Shown: positions 35,033-44,421, counted from the stretch's first letter. The stretch: DNA of 64,000 nucleotides from Kitasatospora sp. NBC_00240 (GCF_026342405.1 NZ_JAPEMU010000001.1:4216001-4280000), one strand, 5' to 3'. Program-made: numbers and translations. The notes: generated by a model from the letters alone, not told the origin.

Positions 35033-36517
35033 TCAGCCGACCTTGCTGAGCTCGGGTTCCGCGGCCTGGTTCAGCCTGGAGTGTTGGGCGCTGTAGCCGA
35101 AGTAGACGGCGGCGGCGACGGCGAGGGCCGCTCCGGCGAAAAGGTAGACCTTCGGGTCGAGCCCGTAGATCAGGTAGGCGCAGAATCCGACGCTGAGCAG
35201 CGGGGTGACCGGGTAGCCGGGCACCTTGAAGCCGCGGGCCAGGGCGGGCTGGGTCCGGCGCAGCACGATCACGCCGATCGAGACGACCGAGAAGGCGACC
35301 AGGGTGCCGAGGCTGGTGAGGTCGGTGAGGATGTCCAGCGGTACGAAGGCGGCCAGTGCGGCGACGGCGGTGCCGACCACCAGGGTGTTCCAGACCGGGG
35401 TGCCGGTGCGCGGGGAGAGCTCGGCGAACTTCTTGGGCAGCATGCCGTCGCGGCCCATGGAGTAGAGGATCCGGGTCTGGCCGTAGATCACCACGAGGGT
35501 GACGCTGAAGATCGAGATGATCGCGCCGAAGGCGAACATCATGGCCGGCCAGGTCTGGCCGGTGATGTCCTGCAGGATCTGCGCGAGGCCGGCCTCCTGG
35601 CCGTCGAAGCGGCTCCAGTGCTGGGCGCCGAGGGCGGCGATCGCCACGCCGATGTACAGCAGGGTCACCACGACCAGCGAGATGATGATCGCCAGCGGGA
35701 GGGTGCGGCGCGGGTTCTTGACCTCCTCGCCGGCGGTGGACACGGCGTCCAGGCCGATGAAGGAGAAGAAGATGCTGGAGGCGGCCAGCTGGACGCCGCT
35801 CGCACCGAAGGGCATGAAGTCGCTCAGGTTGCCGGAGCGGAACCCGGTCAGGCCGATCACCACGAACAGCAGCAGGATGAAGATCTTGATGCCCACCATG
35901 GTCGCGTTGACCTTGGCGGACTCGCTCACGCCGCGCACCAGCAGGAAGCAGACCATCCCCACCAGGATCACGGCGGGGAGGTTGAAGTAGCCGCCGTGGC
36001 CGGGGGCCGAGGCCAGGAACTCCGGTATCCGCACGCCGAAGGCCAGGTCGAGGAACTTGTTCAGGTACTCGCCCCAGCTGACCGCGATCGCCGAGGCGGA
36101 GACGCCGTACTCCAGCAGCAGGCAGACGCCGACGCCGAAGGCCACGCCCTCGCCGAGGGTGGCGTAGGCGTAGGAGTAGGAGGAGCCGGAGGCGGGGATG
36201 GCGGAGGCCATCTCGGCGTAGCACAGTGCGGTGAGGCCCGCGGTGACCGCCGCCAGGACGAACGACAGGATGACGGCGGGCCCGGCGTCGGGCACCGCGC
36301 TGCTCAGGACGAAGAAGATGCCGGTGCCGACGGTCGCCCCGATGCCGATAGCGGAGAGCTGCCAGAGCCCGATCGTCCGCTTCAGGTGGATGCCGGAGCG
36401 TCCGCCTTCGGCCGGTGCGCCGGCCGGGAGCGCGTCCCGGCCCTCGCTCTCCGCGATCAGGGTGGCGACGGGCTTCCGCCTGAGAAGTCGTTCGCCGAGG
36501 GTGGTGGTGCTGGCCAA
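35033..36517 (-). CDS. APC-superfamily amino acid permease
   Basis: This 494-residue protein has 12 or so membrane helices. The cationic amino acid transporter-like opening reads LKRTIGLWQLSAIGIGATVGTGIFFVL (in pieces, about 45-71), followed by PASGSSYSYAYATLGE and FSFIGLDAVSTAGEEVKNPRRTLP, a conserved CAT/YfnA loop. It imports amino acids with protons or by exchange. The N-terminal LLRRKPVATLIAESEGRD wording is typical of Streptomyces CAT-type permeases. A 237-bp upstream gap before the PBP gene holds its promoter, with a poor TTGCGA/TACTGT pair. Confidence 0.9.
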   Translation of the reverse strand: MASTTTLGERLLRRKPVATLIAESEGRDALPAGAPAEGGRSGIHLKRTIGLWQLSAIGIGATVGTGIFFVLSSAVPDAGPAVILSFVLAAVTAGLTALCYAEMASAIPASGSSYSYAYATLGEGVAFGVGVCLLLEYGVSASAIAVSWGEYLNKFLDLAFGVRIPEFLASAPGHGGYFNLPAVILVGMVCFLLVRGVSESAKVNATMVGIKIFILLLFVVIGLTGFRSGNLSDFMPFGASGVQLAASSIFFSFIGLDAVSTAGEEVKNPRRTLPLAIIISLVVVTLLYIGVAIAALGAQHWSRFDGQEAGLAQILQDITGQTWPAMMFAFGAIISIFSVTLVVIYGQTRILYSMGRDGMLPKKFAELSPRTGTPVWNTLVVGTAVAALAAFVPLDILTDLTSLGTLVAFSVVSIGVIVLRRTQPALARGFKVPGYPVTPLLSVGFCAYLIYGLDPKVYLFAGAALAVAAAVYFGYSAQHSRLNQAAEPELSKVG

Positions 36518-36754
36518 AACGTGGATCCTTCTGGGCGGGGAGAGGGTGTTCCGTGCCGCCGGTCACCCGAGGGGCTGTGGGGTGCCATCGGGGACCAACC
36601 GAACAAAGATGGGACAGTACCCCGCGAATGCACCAGTGTCGCAATCGAACAGTCCGAGCCGTCGCATTGGACGATTCGTCGAATATGTCAGCACAAACCG
36701 GACACTCCGCAGACGGCGCACCGCCGTACCGGGCGGTAGGGGGTCTCGGCCTCC

Positions 36755-38272
36755 TCAGCCGCCGAGCACCGCCTGCATCACCGAACGGGCGATCGGGGCG
36801 GCCAGGCCGCCGCCGGTGACGTCGGTGGCGTCGCTGTCGGCGATCACCACGGCGACGGCCACCGGGGGCACCTGGTCGGAGCCGGCGGGCTTGGCCCAGG
36901 AGATGAACCAGGCGTACGGGGTGCCGCTGTTGTCCACGCCCTGCTGGGCGGTACCGGTCTTGCCGCCGACGGTGGCGCCGCGGATCTTCGCGTTGGTGCC
37001 GGTGCCCTTCTCCACCACGTCGGTCATCAGCTGCTGGACCTGGGCGGCGACGGCCGGGGTGAGGGCCTGCTTGTACGTCCGGGGCTCCATCACCTGCACG
37101 GCCGTGCCGTCGCTGCGGGTCAGCCTGTCCACAAGCTGTGGATACATCACCGTGCCGTTGTTGGCGACGCCGGCCGCGACCATCGCCATCACCAGCGGGG
37201 TGGCGGCGGTGTCGAACTGCCCGATCGACGAGAGCGCGAGCTGCGACTCGTTCATCTCGGTGTCGAAGTTGGATCGCGCCGCCCGGAACGGGATGTCCAG
37301 CTTGGCGTCGTTGAAGCCGAAGTCCCGGGCCGTCGAGAGCATCGTGTCCAGCCCGGTGCGCACCCCGAGGTAGCCGAGCACGCTGTTGCAGGAGTAGATC
37401 ATCGCGGTGTCCAGCGAGAGGTTCGGCCGGTTGCACGCGGCGGTGTCGTTGACCAGCGGCGTCGTCGTCCCCGGCAGCACGTACGGGTACGGGGCGCCGG
37501 TCGGCGCGTTGATGTCGGTCACCGTGCCGGCGGCCAGCGCCGCCGCCGCGGTGACCACCTTGAAGGTGGAGCCCGGCGGGTAGATCTGCCGCAGCGCCCG
37601 GTTGAGCATCGGCTGGTTGGTGTCGGCCTGCAGCTTGTCCCAGGCCTGCTGGTCGGCGGCGGAGGTGCCGGCGAACGACCCGGGGTCGTAGCTGGGGGTG
37701 CTGGCCAGCGCCAGGATGCGGCCGGTGGCGGGCTCGATCGCGGCGACGGCGCCCTTCTGGCTGCCCAGGCCCTTCGTCGCGGCCTGCTGGGCGGCCCGGT
37801 CGATGGTGGTGTAGACGTCGCCGCCGGGGCTCTGCTTGCGGGCGATCGCGTCCCACAGCGCCCAGCCGGCCAGCCGGGGGTCGGTGCCGGAGAGGACGTC
37901 GTCCTCGGTGCCCTCCAGCTGGGTGTTGCCGTAGGTCTGCGAGGAGTAGCCGGTGACCGCGGCGTACAGGGGGCCGTCCGTGTACGTCCGCCGGTAGTCG
38001 TAGCGGCCGCCGGTGGGGACGGAGCCGGTCACGGTGTCGTGGCCGACCAGGATGTTGCCGCGGGGCTGGCTGTAGCGCTCCACCGTCAGGCGCTGGTTGG
38101 CGGGGTTGTGGTTGAGCCGCTTCGCCTGGAAGACCTGCACCCGGGTGGCCTGGGCGGCCAGCGCCACGATCAGCAGCACGCAGAAGATGCCCGCCCGGCG
38201 CCCGGTGGTGGAGATGCCCGGCAGGCCCTGCGGACCGCCCGCCGAGGCGCCCGTCCTGCTCCGGCGCGGCAT
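36755..38272 (-). CDS. Penicillin-binding protein transpeptidase (SEDS partner)
   Basis: This 505-residue class B PBP has a membrane anchor at about 25-45, then the dimerisation part with QRLTVERYSQPRGNILV. The transpeptidase motifs are GSTFK (about 234-238), SCN (about 295) and KTG (about 437). Its ATG overlaps the stop of the SEDS gene (ATGA), so the glycan polymerase and the cross-linking enzyme are made together. The pair corresponds to the non-essential sporulation or growth SEDS-PBP pairs of Streptomyces. I cannot tell which paralogue this is. Confidence 0.92.
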   Translation of the reverse strand: MPRRSRTGASAGGPQGLPGISTTGRRAGIFCVLLIVALAAQATRVQVFQAKRLNHNPANQRLTVERYSQPRGNILVGHDTVTGSVPTGGRYDYRRTYTDGPLYAAVTGYSSQTYGNTQLEGTEDDVLSGTDPRLAGWALWDAIARKQSPGGDVYTTIDRAAQQAATKGLGSQKGAVAAIEPATGRILALASTPSYDPGSFAGTSAADQQAWDKLQADTNQPMLNRALRQIYPPGSTFKVVTAAAALAAGTVTDINAPTGAPYPYVLPGTTTPLVNDTAACNRPNLSLDTAMIYSCNSVLGYLGVRTGLDTMLSTARDFGFNDAKLDIPFRAARSNFDTEMNESQLALSSIGQFDTAATPLVMAMVAAGVANNGTVMYPQLVDRLTRSDGTAVQVMEPRTYKQALTPAVAAQVQQLMTDVVEKGTGTNAKIRGATVGGKTGTAQQGVDNSGTPYAWFISWAKPAGSDQVPPVAVAVVIADSDATDVTGGGLAAPIARSVMQAVLGG

Positions 38273-39624
38273 CAGGCCTCCTCCGGCCGCGGCGCGGGGC
38301 GCCGGGCCACGTCGCTCATCCGCACCAGCAGCGCGACGATGATCCAGTTGGTCACCACCGAGGAGCCGCCCTGCGCGATGAAGGGCAGCGTCATACCGGT
38401 CAGCGGGATCAGGTCGAGAACGCCGCCGGCCACCACGAAGACCTGGATGCCGACGATCGCGGCCAGCCCGATCGCCAGCAGCCGGCCGAACGGGTCGGTG
38501 AGCGCGATGCCCGTCCGGAAGCCCCGCGAGACCAGCAGCGCGTACAGCAGGAACATCGCGATCAGGCCGGTCAGGCCGAGCTCCTCGCCGATGGTGGCGA
38601 GGATGAAGTCCGACTTCGCGGCGAAGCCGATCAGGATCGAGTGCCCGTTGCCGAGGCCGGTGCCGAGCAGCCCGCCCCAGGCGAAGGCGAACAGCGACTG
38701 GGCGATCTGGTTGGCGCCCCGACCGGCCGCGATCGAACCGAGCGGGTCGAGCCAGTCGGTGACCCGGCTGTGCACGTGCGGCGAGAGCCAGCCGACGCCG
38801 GCCGCCCCGACCGCCGCCAGCAGCAGTCCGATGGCGATCCAGCCGCTGCGCGCGGTGGCCACGTAGAGCATCACCACGAAGAGGCCGAAGAAGAGCAGCG
38901 AGGTGCCGAGGTCCGTCTCCAGCACCAGGACGCCCACGAAGGCGGCCCAGATCAGCAGCACCGGCCCGAGCACCCGGCCGACCGGCAGCTGCACCCCCCA
39001 GATCCGGCGGCCGGTCAGGGCCAGCGCGTCCCGGTGGACGGCCAGGTACGCGGCGAAGAACACCGCCAGCAGGATCTTGGCGAACTCCCCCGGCTGGAAG
39101 GAGAGCGGGCCGATGGTGATCCAGATCCGCGAGCCGTACACCGGCGGGAAGAGCACCGGCAGCACCAGCAGGACCAGCGCCACCAGCGCGCCGCTGTAGG
39201 CGTAGCGCTGCAGCCGCTTGTGGTCGCGCAGGAACAGCACCACCGCGATGAACAGCGCCACCCCGAGGGTCGACCAGAGCAGCTGGGTGGGGGCGGCCTC
39301 GCTGCGCGGGGTCGCCCGGTCGAGCCGGTAGATGACGACCAGCCCGACGCCGTTCAGCAGGATCGCGATCGGCAGCAGCAGCGGGTCCGCGTACGGCGCC
39401 CGCCAGCGGATCACGCCGTGCGCCAGCAGGGCGAGGACGCCGAGCGCCGCGCCGTAGCCGGCGGCGCCGGAGGGCACCGAGCCGTCGATGTCGACGCCGA
39501 CCTCGATGTAGCCGAGCACGGCGATCAGGACGGCGGCCAGCACCAGGGCGAGCTCGGTGTTGCGGCGGGTGCGCACCGGCCGGGGCCGGGAGCTCGACCG
39601 CGCCACGGCGGATGGGGTCGCCAC
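38272..39624 (-). CDS. FtsW/RodA/SpoVE-family (SEDS) peptidoglycan polymerase
   Basis: This 450-residue protein has about ten membrane helices. Family motifs include WITIGPLSFQPGEFAKI (about 170-186), FVGVLVLETDLGTSLLFFGLF, SLFAFAWGGLLGTGLGNG, KSDFILATIGEELGLTG and the C-terminal LIPLTGMTLPFIAQGGSS. SEDS proteins polymerise lipid II into glycan strands and work with a class B PBP, here the overlapping downstream gene. The usual FtsW/RodA length is about 400-450. Which of elongation, septation or sporulation it serves is not visible. Confidence 0.93.
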   Translation of the reverse strand: MATPSAVARSSSRPRPVRTRRNTELALVLAAVLIAVLGYIEVGVDIDGSVPSGAAGYGAALGVLALLAHGVIRWRAPYADPLLLPIAILLNGVGLVVIYRLDRATPRSEAAPTQLLWSTLGVALFIAVVLFLRDHKRLQRYAYSGALVALVLLVLPVLFPPVYGSRIWITIGPLSFQPGEFAKILLAVFFAAYLAVHRDALALTGRRIWGVQLPVGRVLGPVLLIWAAFVGVLVLETDLGTSLLFFGLFVVMLYVATARSGWIAIGLLLAAVGAAGVGWLSPHVHSRVTDWLDPLGSIAAGRGANQIAQSLFAFAWGGLLGTGLGNGHSILIGFAAKSDFILATIGEELGLTGLIAMFLLYALLVSRGFRTGIALTDPFGRLLAIGLAAIVGIQVFVVAGGVLDLIPLTGMTLPFIAQGGSSVVTNWIIVALLVRMSDVARRPAPRPEEA

Positions 39625-39760
39625 GGACCGTCCTGTCGGGGCTCGTCGGGGTGGGTCGGGCAGGCGGGGCGCCCGGGCCCGGGCCCGGAACGCCGGACGG
39701 ACGGCCCCGGGGGCGGGCGGGCCGCCGCCCGTCCGCCCCCGGGGAGCCGCGGGAGGAGCC

Positions 39761-40267
39761 TCAGACGTCCGCGGTGTGCGCCTGCGCGGACTTCATGGCG
39801 GTCTTCAGGTGCTCCTCCGCCTCGTCGGACAGCGAGGTCTGGATGATCTCGCCGCCGTACTGGGCCAGCGCCGGGACGACCTTGTCGGCGGTCGCCGTCC
39901 GGACCAGCAGGAACAGGGCCGCGCTGCCCGGCTGGAGCTTCTGGCCGACGTTGCGCATGAAGTTGTCGTCCACCCCGATGTCGGTGGAGGCGCCGACGGC
40001 CGCGCCGGTGGCGCCGCCGATCGCCGCGCCGAGGAAGGGCATGAAGAAGAGCAGGCCGATCACCCCGCCCCAGAGCGCGCCGGAGGCCGCGCCCGCACCC
40101 GTGGTGCTCACCGCCTGGTGGAGCTTGATCTTGCCGTCGTCGCGGCGCTCCACCACGACCACGTCCTCCAGGTCGATCAGCTTCTGCTTCTGCAGGCCGA
40201 GGGCCTCGCTGCGGACCGCCTGGGCGGTGGCGACATCCGGGTAGGCGATCGCGAACAGGTTGCTCAC
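39761..40267 (-). CDS. DUF1269-family protein
   Basis: This 168-residue protein begins VSNLFAIAYPDVATAQAVRSEA. The family signature is LEDVVVVERRDDGKIKLHQAV, and a Gly-rich hydrophobic hairpin follows (about 63-95, GAASGALWGGVIGLLFFMPFLG in pieces). The second half has GSAALFLLVRTATADKV. Proteins of this family are conserved but of unknown function; the glycine-zipper-like hairpin suggests membrane association. The GTG at 40267 follows a GGACCTCC-type region. An upstream AT-rich promoter lies at 40370-40398. It is probably transcribed alone. Confidence 0.85.
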   Translation of the reverse strand: MSNLFAIAYPDVATAQAVRSEALGLQKQKLIDLEDVVVVERRDDGKIKLHQAVSTTGAGAASGALWGGVIGLLFFMPFLGAAIGGATGAAVGASTDIGVDDNFMRNVGQKLQPGSAALFLLVRTATADKVVPALAQYGGEIIQTSLSDEAEEHLKTAMKSAQAHTADV

Positions 40268-40369
40268 GGGGGAGGTCCTTCCAACTCGTCGAGCGTGCCG
40301 GCCGGGCACGGGGCAGCCGGTACGGCGGCGCCCCTGGCCTTGCGCGTCACCCTAGCGAGCAATAGCCAT

Positions 40370-40398
40370 ATTTATTTCCTTTAGTGCCGGTGTGTCAC
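40370..40398 (-). promoter_or_regulatory. Promoter of the DUF1269 gene in an AT-rich pocket
   Basis: On the minus strand GTGACA (40398-40393) and ATAAAT (40375-40370) are separated by 17 bp. The pocket TAAAGGAAATAAATATGG is notably AT-rich for this genome. The implied 5' leader is about 95 nt. Within it an ATG at 40369 opens a five-codon ORF (M-A-I-A-R-stop, to 40352) preceded by AAAGGAAA. This is either chance or a tiny leader peptide. Confidence 0.55.
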
Positions 40399-40454
40399 GT
40401 TTTTGCCGACGCCTCCCGGCACCCGGCCCCGCTCCCGCCCCGACCGCCGACCGG

Positions 40455-41125
40455 TCATTCCGTACGGCGCCCCGCCAGCCCGCAGGCCCCCGCCGCGGCC
40501 ACCGACAGCAGCACCGCGGCCACCGCCAGCGCCGCCCACGGGTACCCCACCCGCCCCGAGCGGGAGGCGTCCACCAGCTCCCGGACGGCCGCCTCGCCGG
40601 CGACGGCGGCGCCACCAGCACCAGCGTCGCCGCCGCCAACGCCAGCGGGATCCCGTACTGCCCGCGCAGCAGCACCGGCCGGTTGCAGAGCGCGCCGACC
40701 GCCACCCCCAGCAGGACGCACACCACGGAGGCCAGGAAGCCGGCCGGCACGGCCTCCCCCACCGGCGCCGGCGGCGCCTTGGGGTTGCTGACCGGCCCGC
40801 TCGCCGTCAGCAGCGCGAACGTCCCGCCGGCCGCCAGCAGCAGGCCCGCCGAGAGCGCCGAGAGCAGCGCCGCCAAGTGCACCCGGGGGCCGGTGGCCGC
40901 CGCCGCCAGACAGGCCCGTGAGGCGGCCGGCTCGGCCGTCACCGCCACCCGTACCAGCCAGGCGGTGACCGGCAGCAGCACCGCCGCGCCGACCGCCTGA
41001 CTGCCGAGCAGCGGATCCCCGATCGAGACGCCGATCACCATCAGCAGCGCGTATGCCAGGAAGGGCGGCAGCCAGCCGTACGAGCGCAGCAGCAGTTCCG
41101 CCTGATAGCGGATCAGCGCCCTCAC
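40455..41125 (-). pseudogene. ABC transporter permease, disrupted by a one-base frameshift
   Basis: Translation from the GTG at 41125 gives a membrane protein (VRALIRYQAELLLRSYGWLP; LAYALLMVIGVSIGDPLLG; several further helices) until about 40597, reading ALAAATLVLVAPPSPA. The sensible sequence then continues in the next frame (EAAVRELVDASRSGRVGYP, then a last helix and a stop at 40455). A single missing base near 40595 explains it; restored, the protein would be 223 residues with six or so helices. Its start overlaps the stop of the ATPase gene (GTGA). It may be a true inactivating mutation, a rare programmed shift or a sequencing error; I see no slippery run that favours programming. Confidence 0.7.
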
Positions 41126-42057
41126 GGGGCCGGCTCCACGACCGGCTCCACGAGCGGCTCCGCTGCCGACACCACGGTGGGTGCCACGGCCGGCGCAGCC
41201 ACCGGCTCCGCCAGTCGGCGGACGGCCAGCACCCGGACGGCGGGCCGGCCGGTGAGCAGCCGGCGCAGCAGGGCGTCCGACTGCCCGGCCCGGACGGTGA
41301 GGCGCACCGCCGTACCCGCCGACGGGGCGCGGACCGGGTCCCCGGGCAGTCGGGCGGGCAGCAGCCCGGCCAGCGGACCGTCCGGGGAGTCCGCGTCGAT
41401 CTCGACCAGCGGGCCCGGCGCCGCGCCCGCGGCGGCCGAGGTGGGCGCCACGTGGTGCAGCGCGCCGTCCTCGCCCACCCGGTAGCCGTCGGTGGCCAGG
41501 CCGGCGAGCCGGTCGGGGTCGTGGTCGACGAAGAGGACGACACCACCGAGCGCGGCCCGTTCGGCGGCGGCCTCGTCGAGCAGGGACCTGGCCGGCTGGT
41601 CCAGGCCGGTCCACGCCTCGTCCAGAAGCAGCAGGTCCGCCTCCGCGAGCAGGGCCTGCGCCACCGCGACCTTCTGACAGGTGCCCTTGGAGAGGCGGCT
41701 CAGCGGGGTGTCCGCCTGGGCGGTGACACCCAGGCGCTCCAGCCAGCCGTCCGCCCGCCGCCGGGCCTCGGCCGCCGGCAGTCCGTGCACCCGGCCGAGC
41801 GCGGCCAGGTAGCCGCGGGCGTCGAAGGGCAGCGCGGGCGGGAACCGCTCGGGCACGTACGCCCGCCGCCCGGGCGACCGCACCCGCCCCTCGCTGGGCC
41901 GTTCGATCCCGGCGGCCAGCTTCAGCAGGGTGGACTTGCCGCTGCCGTTGGGCCCCTCGATCCGCACCAGCGCGCCCGGTTCCAGGGCCAGGTCGGCCCC
42001 CCGCAGGACCCACCGCCCGCCTCGGCCGTAGCGCTTGCCGACACCGTCCAGCCGCAT
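41122..42057 (-). CDS. ABC transporter ATP-binding protein
   Basis: This 311-residue ABC ATPase has Walker A GPNGSGKST (about 36-44), the signature-like LSRLSKGTCQKVAVAQALL (about 128-146) with SKGTCQK in place of the LSGGQ consensus, Walker B LLLLDEAWTGLD, and the switch His in VVLFVDHDPDRL. The C-terminal 100 residues are Pro/Val/Ala-rich and of unknown role. It is coupled to a permease gene by a 4-base overlap; that permease is frameshifted, so the transporter may be non-functional. The substrate is unknown. The gene is divergent from the VWA gene across about 110 bp. Confidence 0.88.
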   Translation of the reverse strand: MRLDGVGKRYGRGGRWVLRGADLALEPGALVRIEGPNGSGKSTLLKLAAGIERPSEGRVRSPGRRAYVPERFPPALPFDARGYLAALGRVHGLPAAEARRRADGWLERLGVTAQADTPLSRLSKGTCQKVAVAQALLAEADLLLLDEAWTGLDQPARSLLDEAAAERAALGGVVLFVDHDPDRLAGLATDGYRVGEDGALHHVAPTSAAAGAAPGPLVEIDADSPDGPLAGLLPARLPGDPVRAPSAGTAVRLTVRAGQSDALLRRLLTGRPAVRVLAVRRLAEPVAAPAVAPTVVSAAEPLVEPVVEPAP

Positions 42058-42153
42058 CCACCGCTCCCATCCCTTTGCTCGGCAGGGTAGTTCGCGCCGT
42101 GTTCGGAGGGCGTCAGGGCGGCCCCGCGTTGGCCATCGCGAACTGATGATCCC

Positions 42154-42159
42154 TAGGAT
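42154..42159 (+). promoter_or_regulatory. Leaderless -10 box of the VWA operon
   Basis: TAGGAT ends 7 nt before the GTG at 42167, and no ribosome binding site is present. A TTGGCC at 42129 may serve as -35, with a long spacer of 19 bp. Confidence 0.45.
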
Positions 42160-42166
42160 TCGCCGG

Positions 42167-43492
42167 GTGACTACCGACCGACGACCGACGGCCAGGCTCG
42201 GCAGCCTGTTGGCCGCTCTCGCGATAGCGGGCGGTGCGCTGCTCAGCGGCCTGCCCGCCCATGCCGACGAACCATCAGGCGGCGCCACCGCCAAGGCCAC
42301 CGGGGAGGCCCCCAAGGTCGACCTCGTCCTGGACGTCAGCGGCTCCATGCGGGCCGCCGACATCGAGGGGAAGAGCCGCATCTCGGTGGCCCAGCAATCG
42401 CTGAACGAGGTGATCGACGCCCTGCCCGCGGAAACCGACTTCGGCATCCGCACCCTCGGCGCCAACTACCCCGGCGACGACAAGGCGCAGGGCTGCCTGG
42501 ACACCAAGCAGCTCTTCCCGGTGGGCAGGACGAACAAGGTGGAGGCGAAGACCGCCGTCGCCACCCTGCGGCCCACCGGCTGGACCCCGATCGGCCTCGC
42601 CCTGCGCGGCGCCGCCCAGGACCTCGGCAAGGGCGAGACCACCCGCCGGGTGGTGCTGATCACCGACGGCGAGGACTCCTGCGCCCCGCCGGACCCGTGC
42701 GACGTGGCCCGTGAACTCGCCGCCCAGGGCATCCACCTGGTGGTCGACACGCTCGGCCTGGCGCACGACGACAAGACCCGCCAGCAGCTGCTCTGCATCG
42801 CCAACGCCACCGGCGGCACCTACACCGACGTCCGGACCCAGGAGCAGCTCACCGACAAGGTGAAGCAGCTGGTCGACCGCTCGGTGGACACCTACACCGT
42901 GACCCCGACCAAGACCGCCGGCACCGACACCTGCGCGACCGCGCCGGTGCTGACCCCCGGTGTCTACAGCGACCGGGAGAAGTTCTCCGAGCACCGGGTC
43001 TACCGGGTGCCGGTGCAGGCCGGGCAGGAGCTGCGCGCCTCGGTCAGCGTCTCCGTCGACCGGGCGGTGGCCCGCGACTACGGCGTGCTGCTGCAGGCGA
43101 CCAGCACCGCGGGCCAGGAGCTCGTCCGCGGCACCGACGCGGGCAGCGGCCGTACCGACGTGGCCTCCACCGGCCTGCGCTGGTCGGCCTCGATGACCTC
43201 CGCCTCGCCGACCGCCTCCGCCTCGGCCTCGCCGAGCGGCGCCGCCCGGACGGACGTCTGCCTGGTGATCAGCAACTCGCTCGCCCCGCAGCCGGGGGTG
43301 GCGGCCGATCCCGGACTGCCGCTGGAGCTGACCGTCGACCTGGCGGCGGCCTCCCCGGCCCCGGACGGCCCGGCGATGGGACTCGGCCACGGCTGGATCC
43401 TGCTGCTGGTGCTGACCCTCGCCGGCCTGCTGACCGGCCTGCTCTTCGGCTGGATCGCACGCTGGCGCATCGCTGTCTGGCGGGAGAACTGA
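42167..43492 (+). CDS. Secreted, membrane-anchored VWA-domain protein
   Basis: This 441-residue protein has a signal peptide (about 1-37, ending LPAHADE) and a von Willebrand A domain (about 45-230) with the MIDAS motif DVSGSM at about residue 54. LRPTGWTPIGLAL and LITDGEDSC supply the other metal ligands. A beta-rich domain follows, then an Ala/Ser stretch, and a C-terminal membrane helix (about 408-430) with basic residues leaves a short cytoplasmic end. VWA domains bind proteins through a divalent metal. The downstream gene, 2 nt away, encodes another secreted single-span protein, so the two probably form a surface complex. The GTG start at 42167 is favoured by a TAGGAT box. Confidence 0.87.
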   Translation: MTTDRRPTARLGSLLAALAIAGGALLSGLPAHADEPSGGATAKATGEAPKVDLVLDVSGSMRAADIEGKSRISVAQQSLNEVIDALPAETDFGIRTLGANYPGDDKAQGCLDTKQLFPVGRTNKVEAKTAVATLRPTGWTPIGLALRGAAQDLGKGETTRRVVLITDGEDSCAPPDPCDVARELAAQGIHLVVDTLGLAHDDKTRQQLLCIANATGGTYTDVRTQEQLTDKVKQLVDRSVDTYTVTPTKTAGTDTCATAPVLTPGVYSDREKFSEHRVYRVPVQAGQELRASVSVSVDRAVARDYGVLLQATSTAGQELVRGTDAGSGRTDVASTGLRWSASMTSASPTASASASPSGAARTDVCLVISNSLAPQPGVAADPGLPLELTVDLAAASPAPDGPAMGLGHGWILLLVLTLAGLLTGLLFGWIARWRIAVWREN

Positions 43493-43494
43493 CC

Positions 43495-44421
43495 ATGCGT
43501 ACCCTTCTCAGGACCTCGCTCGCCGCCCTCGCCCTGGCCCCGGTGCTGGTGCCGCTGGCGGCCCCCGCCGCCTCGGCCGCCTCGCCGTCCCCCTCGCCGT
43601 CGGCGAGCAGCACGGCGCCCAGCAGCAAGGTCGGGACCACCTTCCTGACCGCGACCACGCTGGCCCCCGGCCAGGACGCCAAGGTGTCCGCGTCCACCGG
43701 TGACTACCTCTACTGGGCGTTCGCCGCGTCCGAGGGCCAGACGCCCACCGTCTCGCTGAACGTGGCGCTGGCCGCGGCCGCCGACCGGCACGGCCCGCAG
43801 ACGTGGAGTGTGGAGGTCTTCGACGGCCTGCGCCGCCGCCAGTCCTGCACCGCGGGCACCCAGAACGCGACCGGCGAGGCCGCCGCGGCCTCGCTCGCGC
43901 TCGGCTGCACGCTGCGCCAGGTCCGCTCCTGGGCCGAGCCGTGGTCCGGCGACCCGCTGCCGGGCACCTACTACGTCCGGCTCTCGGTGGCCGACGCGCC
44001 GCAGCAGGACCTGGGCCTCGCGGCCTCAGTCCAGCTGCACATCGCCACCAAGGGCGGCCAGGACGACGCCCAGCCCGAGGGCGGCTCGCTGAAGGCGCCG
44101 CTGGTGCCGCCGGTCAACGCCGGTGCCACCGCGGCCCCGGGCAGCACCGCCGTGCCGGCCGCCGGCGCCCGGGCGGCGGCCCCGGTCGAGCCCGAGTCGC
44201 ACTGGTACACCGGCTGGTTCTCCGGCTGGAACAGCCGCTGGTTCTGGACGGTCGCCGGCGGCGCGCTGGCCGCCCTGGCCGGCGTCGCGGGCTACACGCT
44301 CACCCGCCACCCGCGCGGGCGCCGCCCGGCCCGGTACGGCGCCGTCCCGCCGCAGGCCCAGCCGCAGGGGCCCAGCCAGGCGCCGCAGCCCGGCCAGTAC
44401 CCGGGCTCCGGACAGCGCTGA
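43495..44421 (+). CDS. Secreted single-span membrane protein, partner of the VWA protein
   Basis: This 308-residue protein has a signal peptide ending near PAASAAS (about 30), a Ser/Pro stretch, and a beta-rich extracellular domain (about 45-190) with GTTFLTATTLAPGQDAKVSA and one Cys pair region. A Pro/Ala linker, a membrane helix (about 245-265, FWTVAGGALAALAGVAGYTL) and a Pro/Gln-rich cytoplasmic tail follow. The ATG is 2 nt after the VWA stop, so the two genes are co-translated. I do not recognise a named domain. The former terminator of this operon has been split by an IS30-type element just downstream. Confidence 0.75.
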   Translation: MRTLLRTSLAALALAPVLVPLAAPAASAASPSPSPSASSTAPSSKVGTTFLTATTLAPGQDAKVSASTGDYLYWAFAASEGQTPTVSLNVALAAAADRHGPQTWSVEVFDGLRRRQSCTAGTQNATGEAAAASLALGCTLRQVRSWAEPWSGDPLPGTYYVRLSVADAPQQDLGLAASVQLHIATKGGQDDAQPEGGSLKAPLVPPVNAGATAAPGSTAVPAAGARAAAPVEPESHWYTGWFSGWNSRWFWTVAGGALAALAGVAGYTLTRHPRGRRPARYGAVPPQAQPQGPSQAPQPGQYPGSGQR

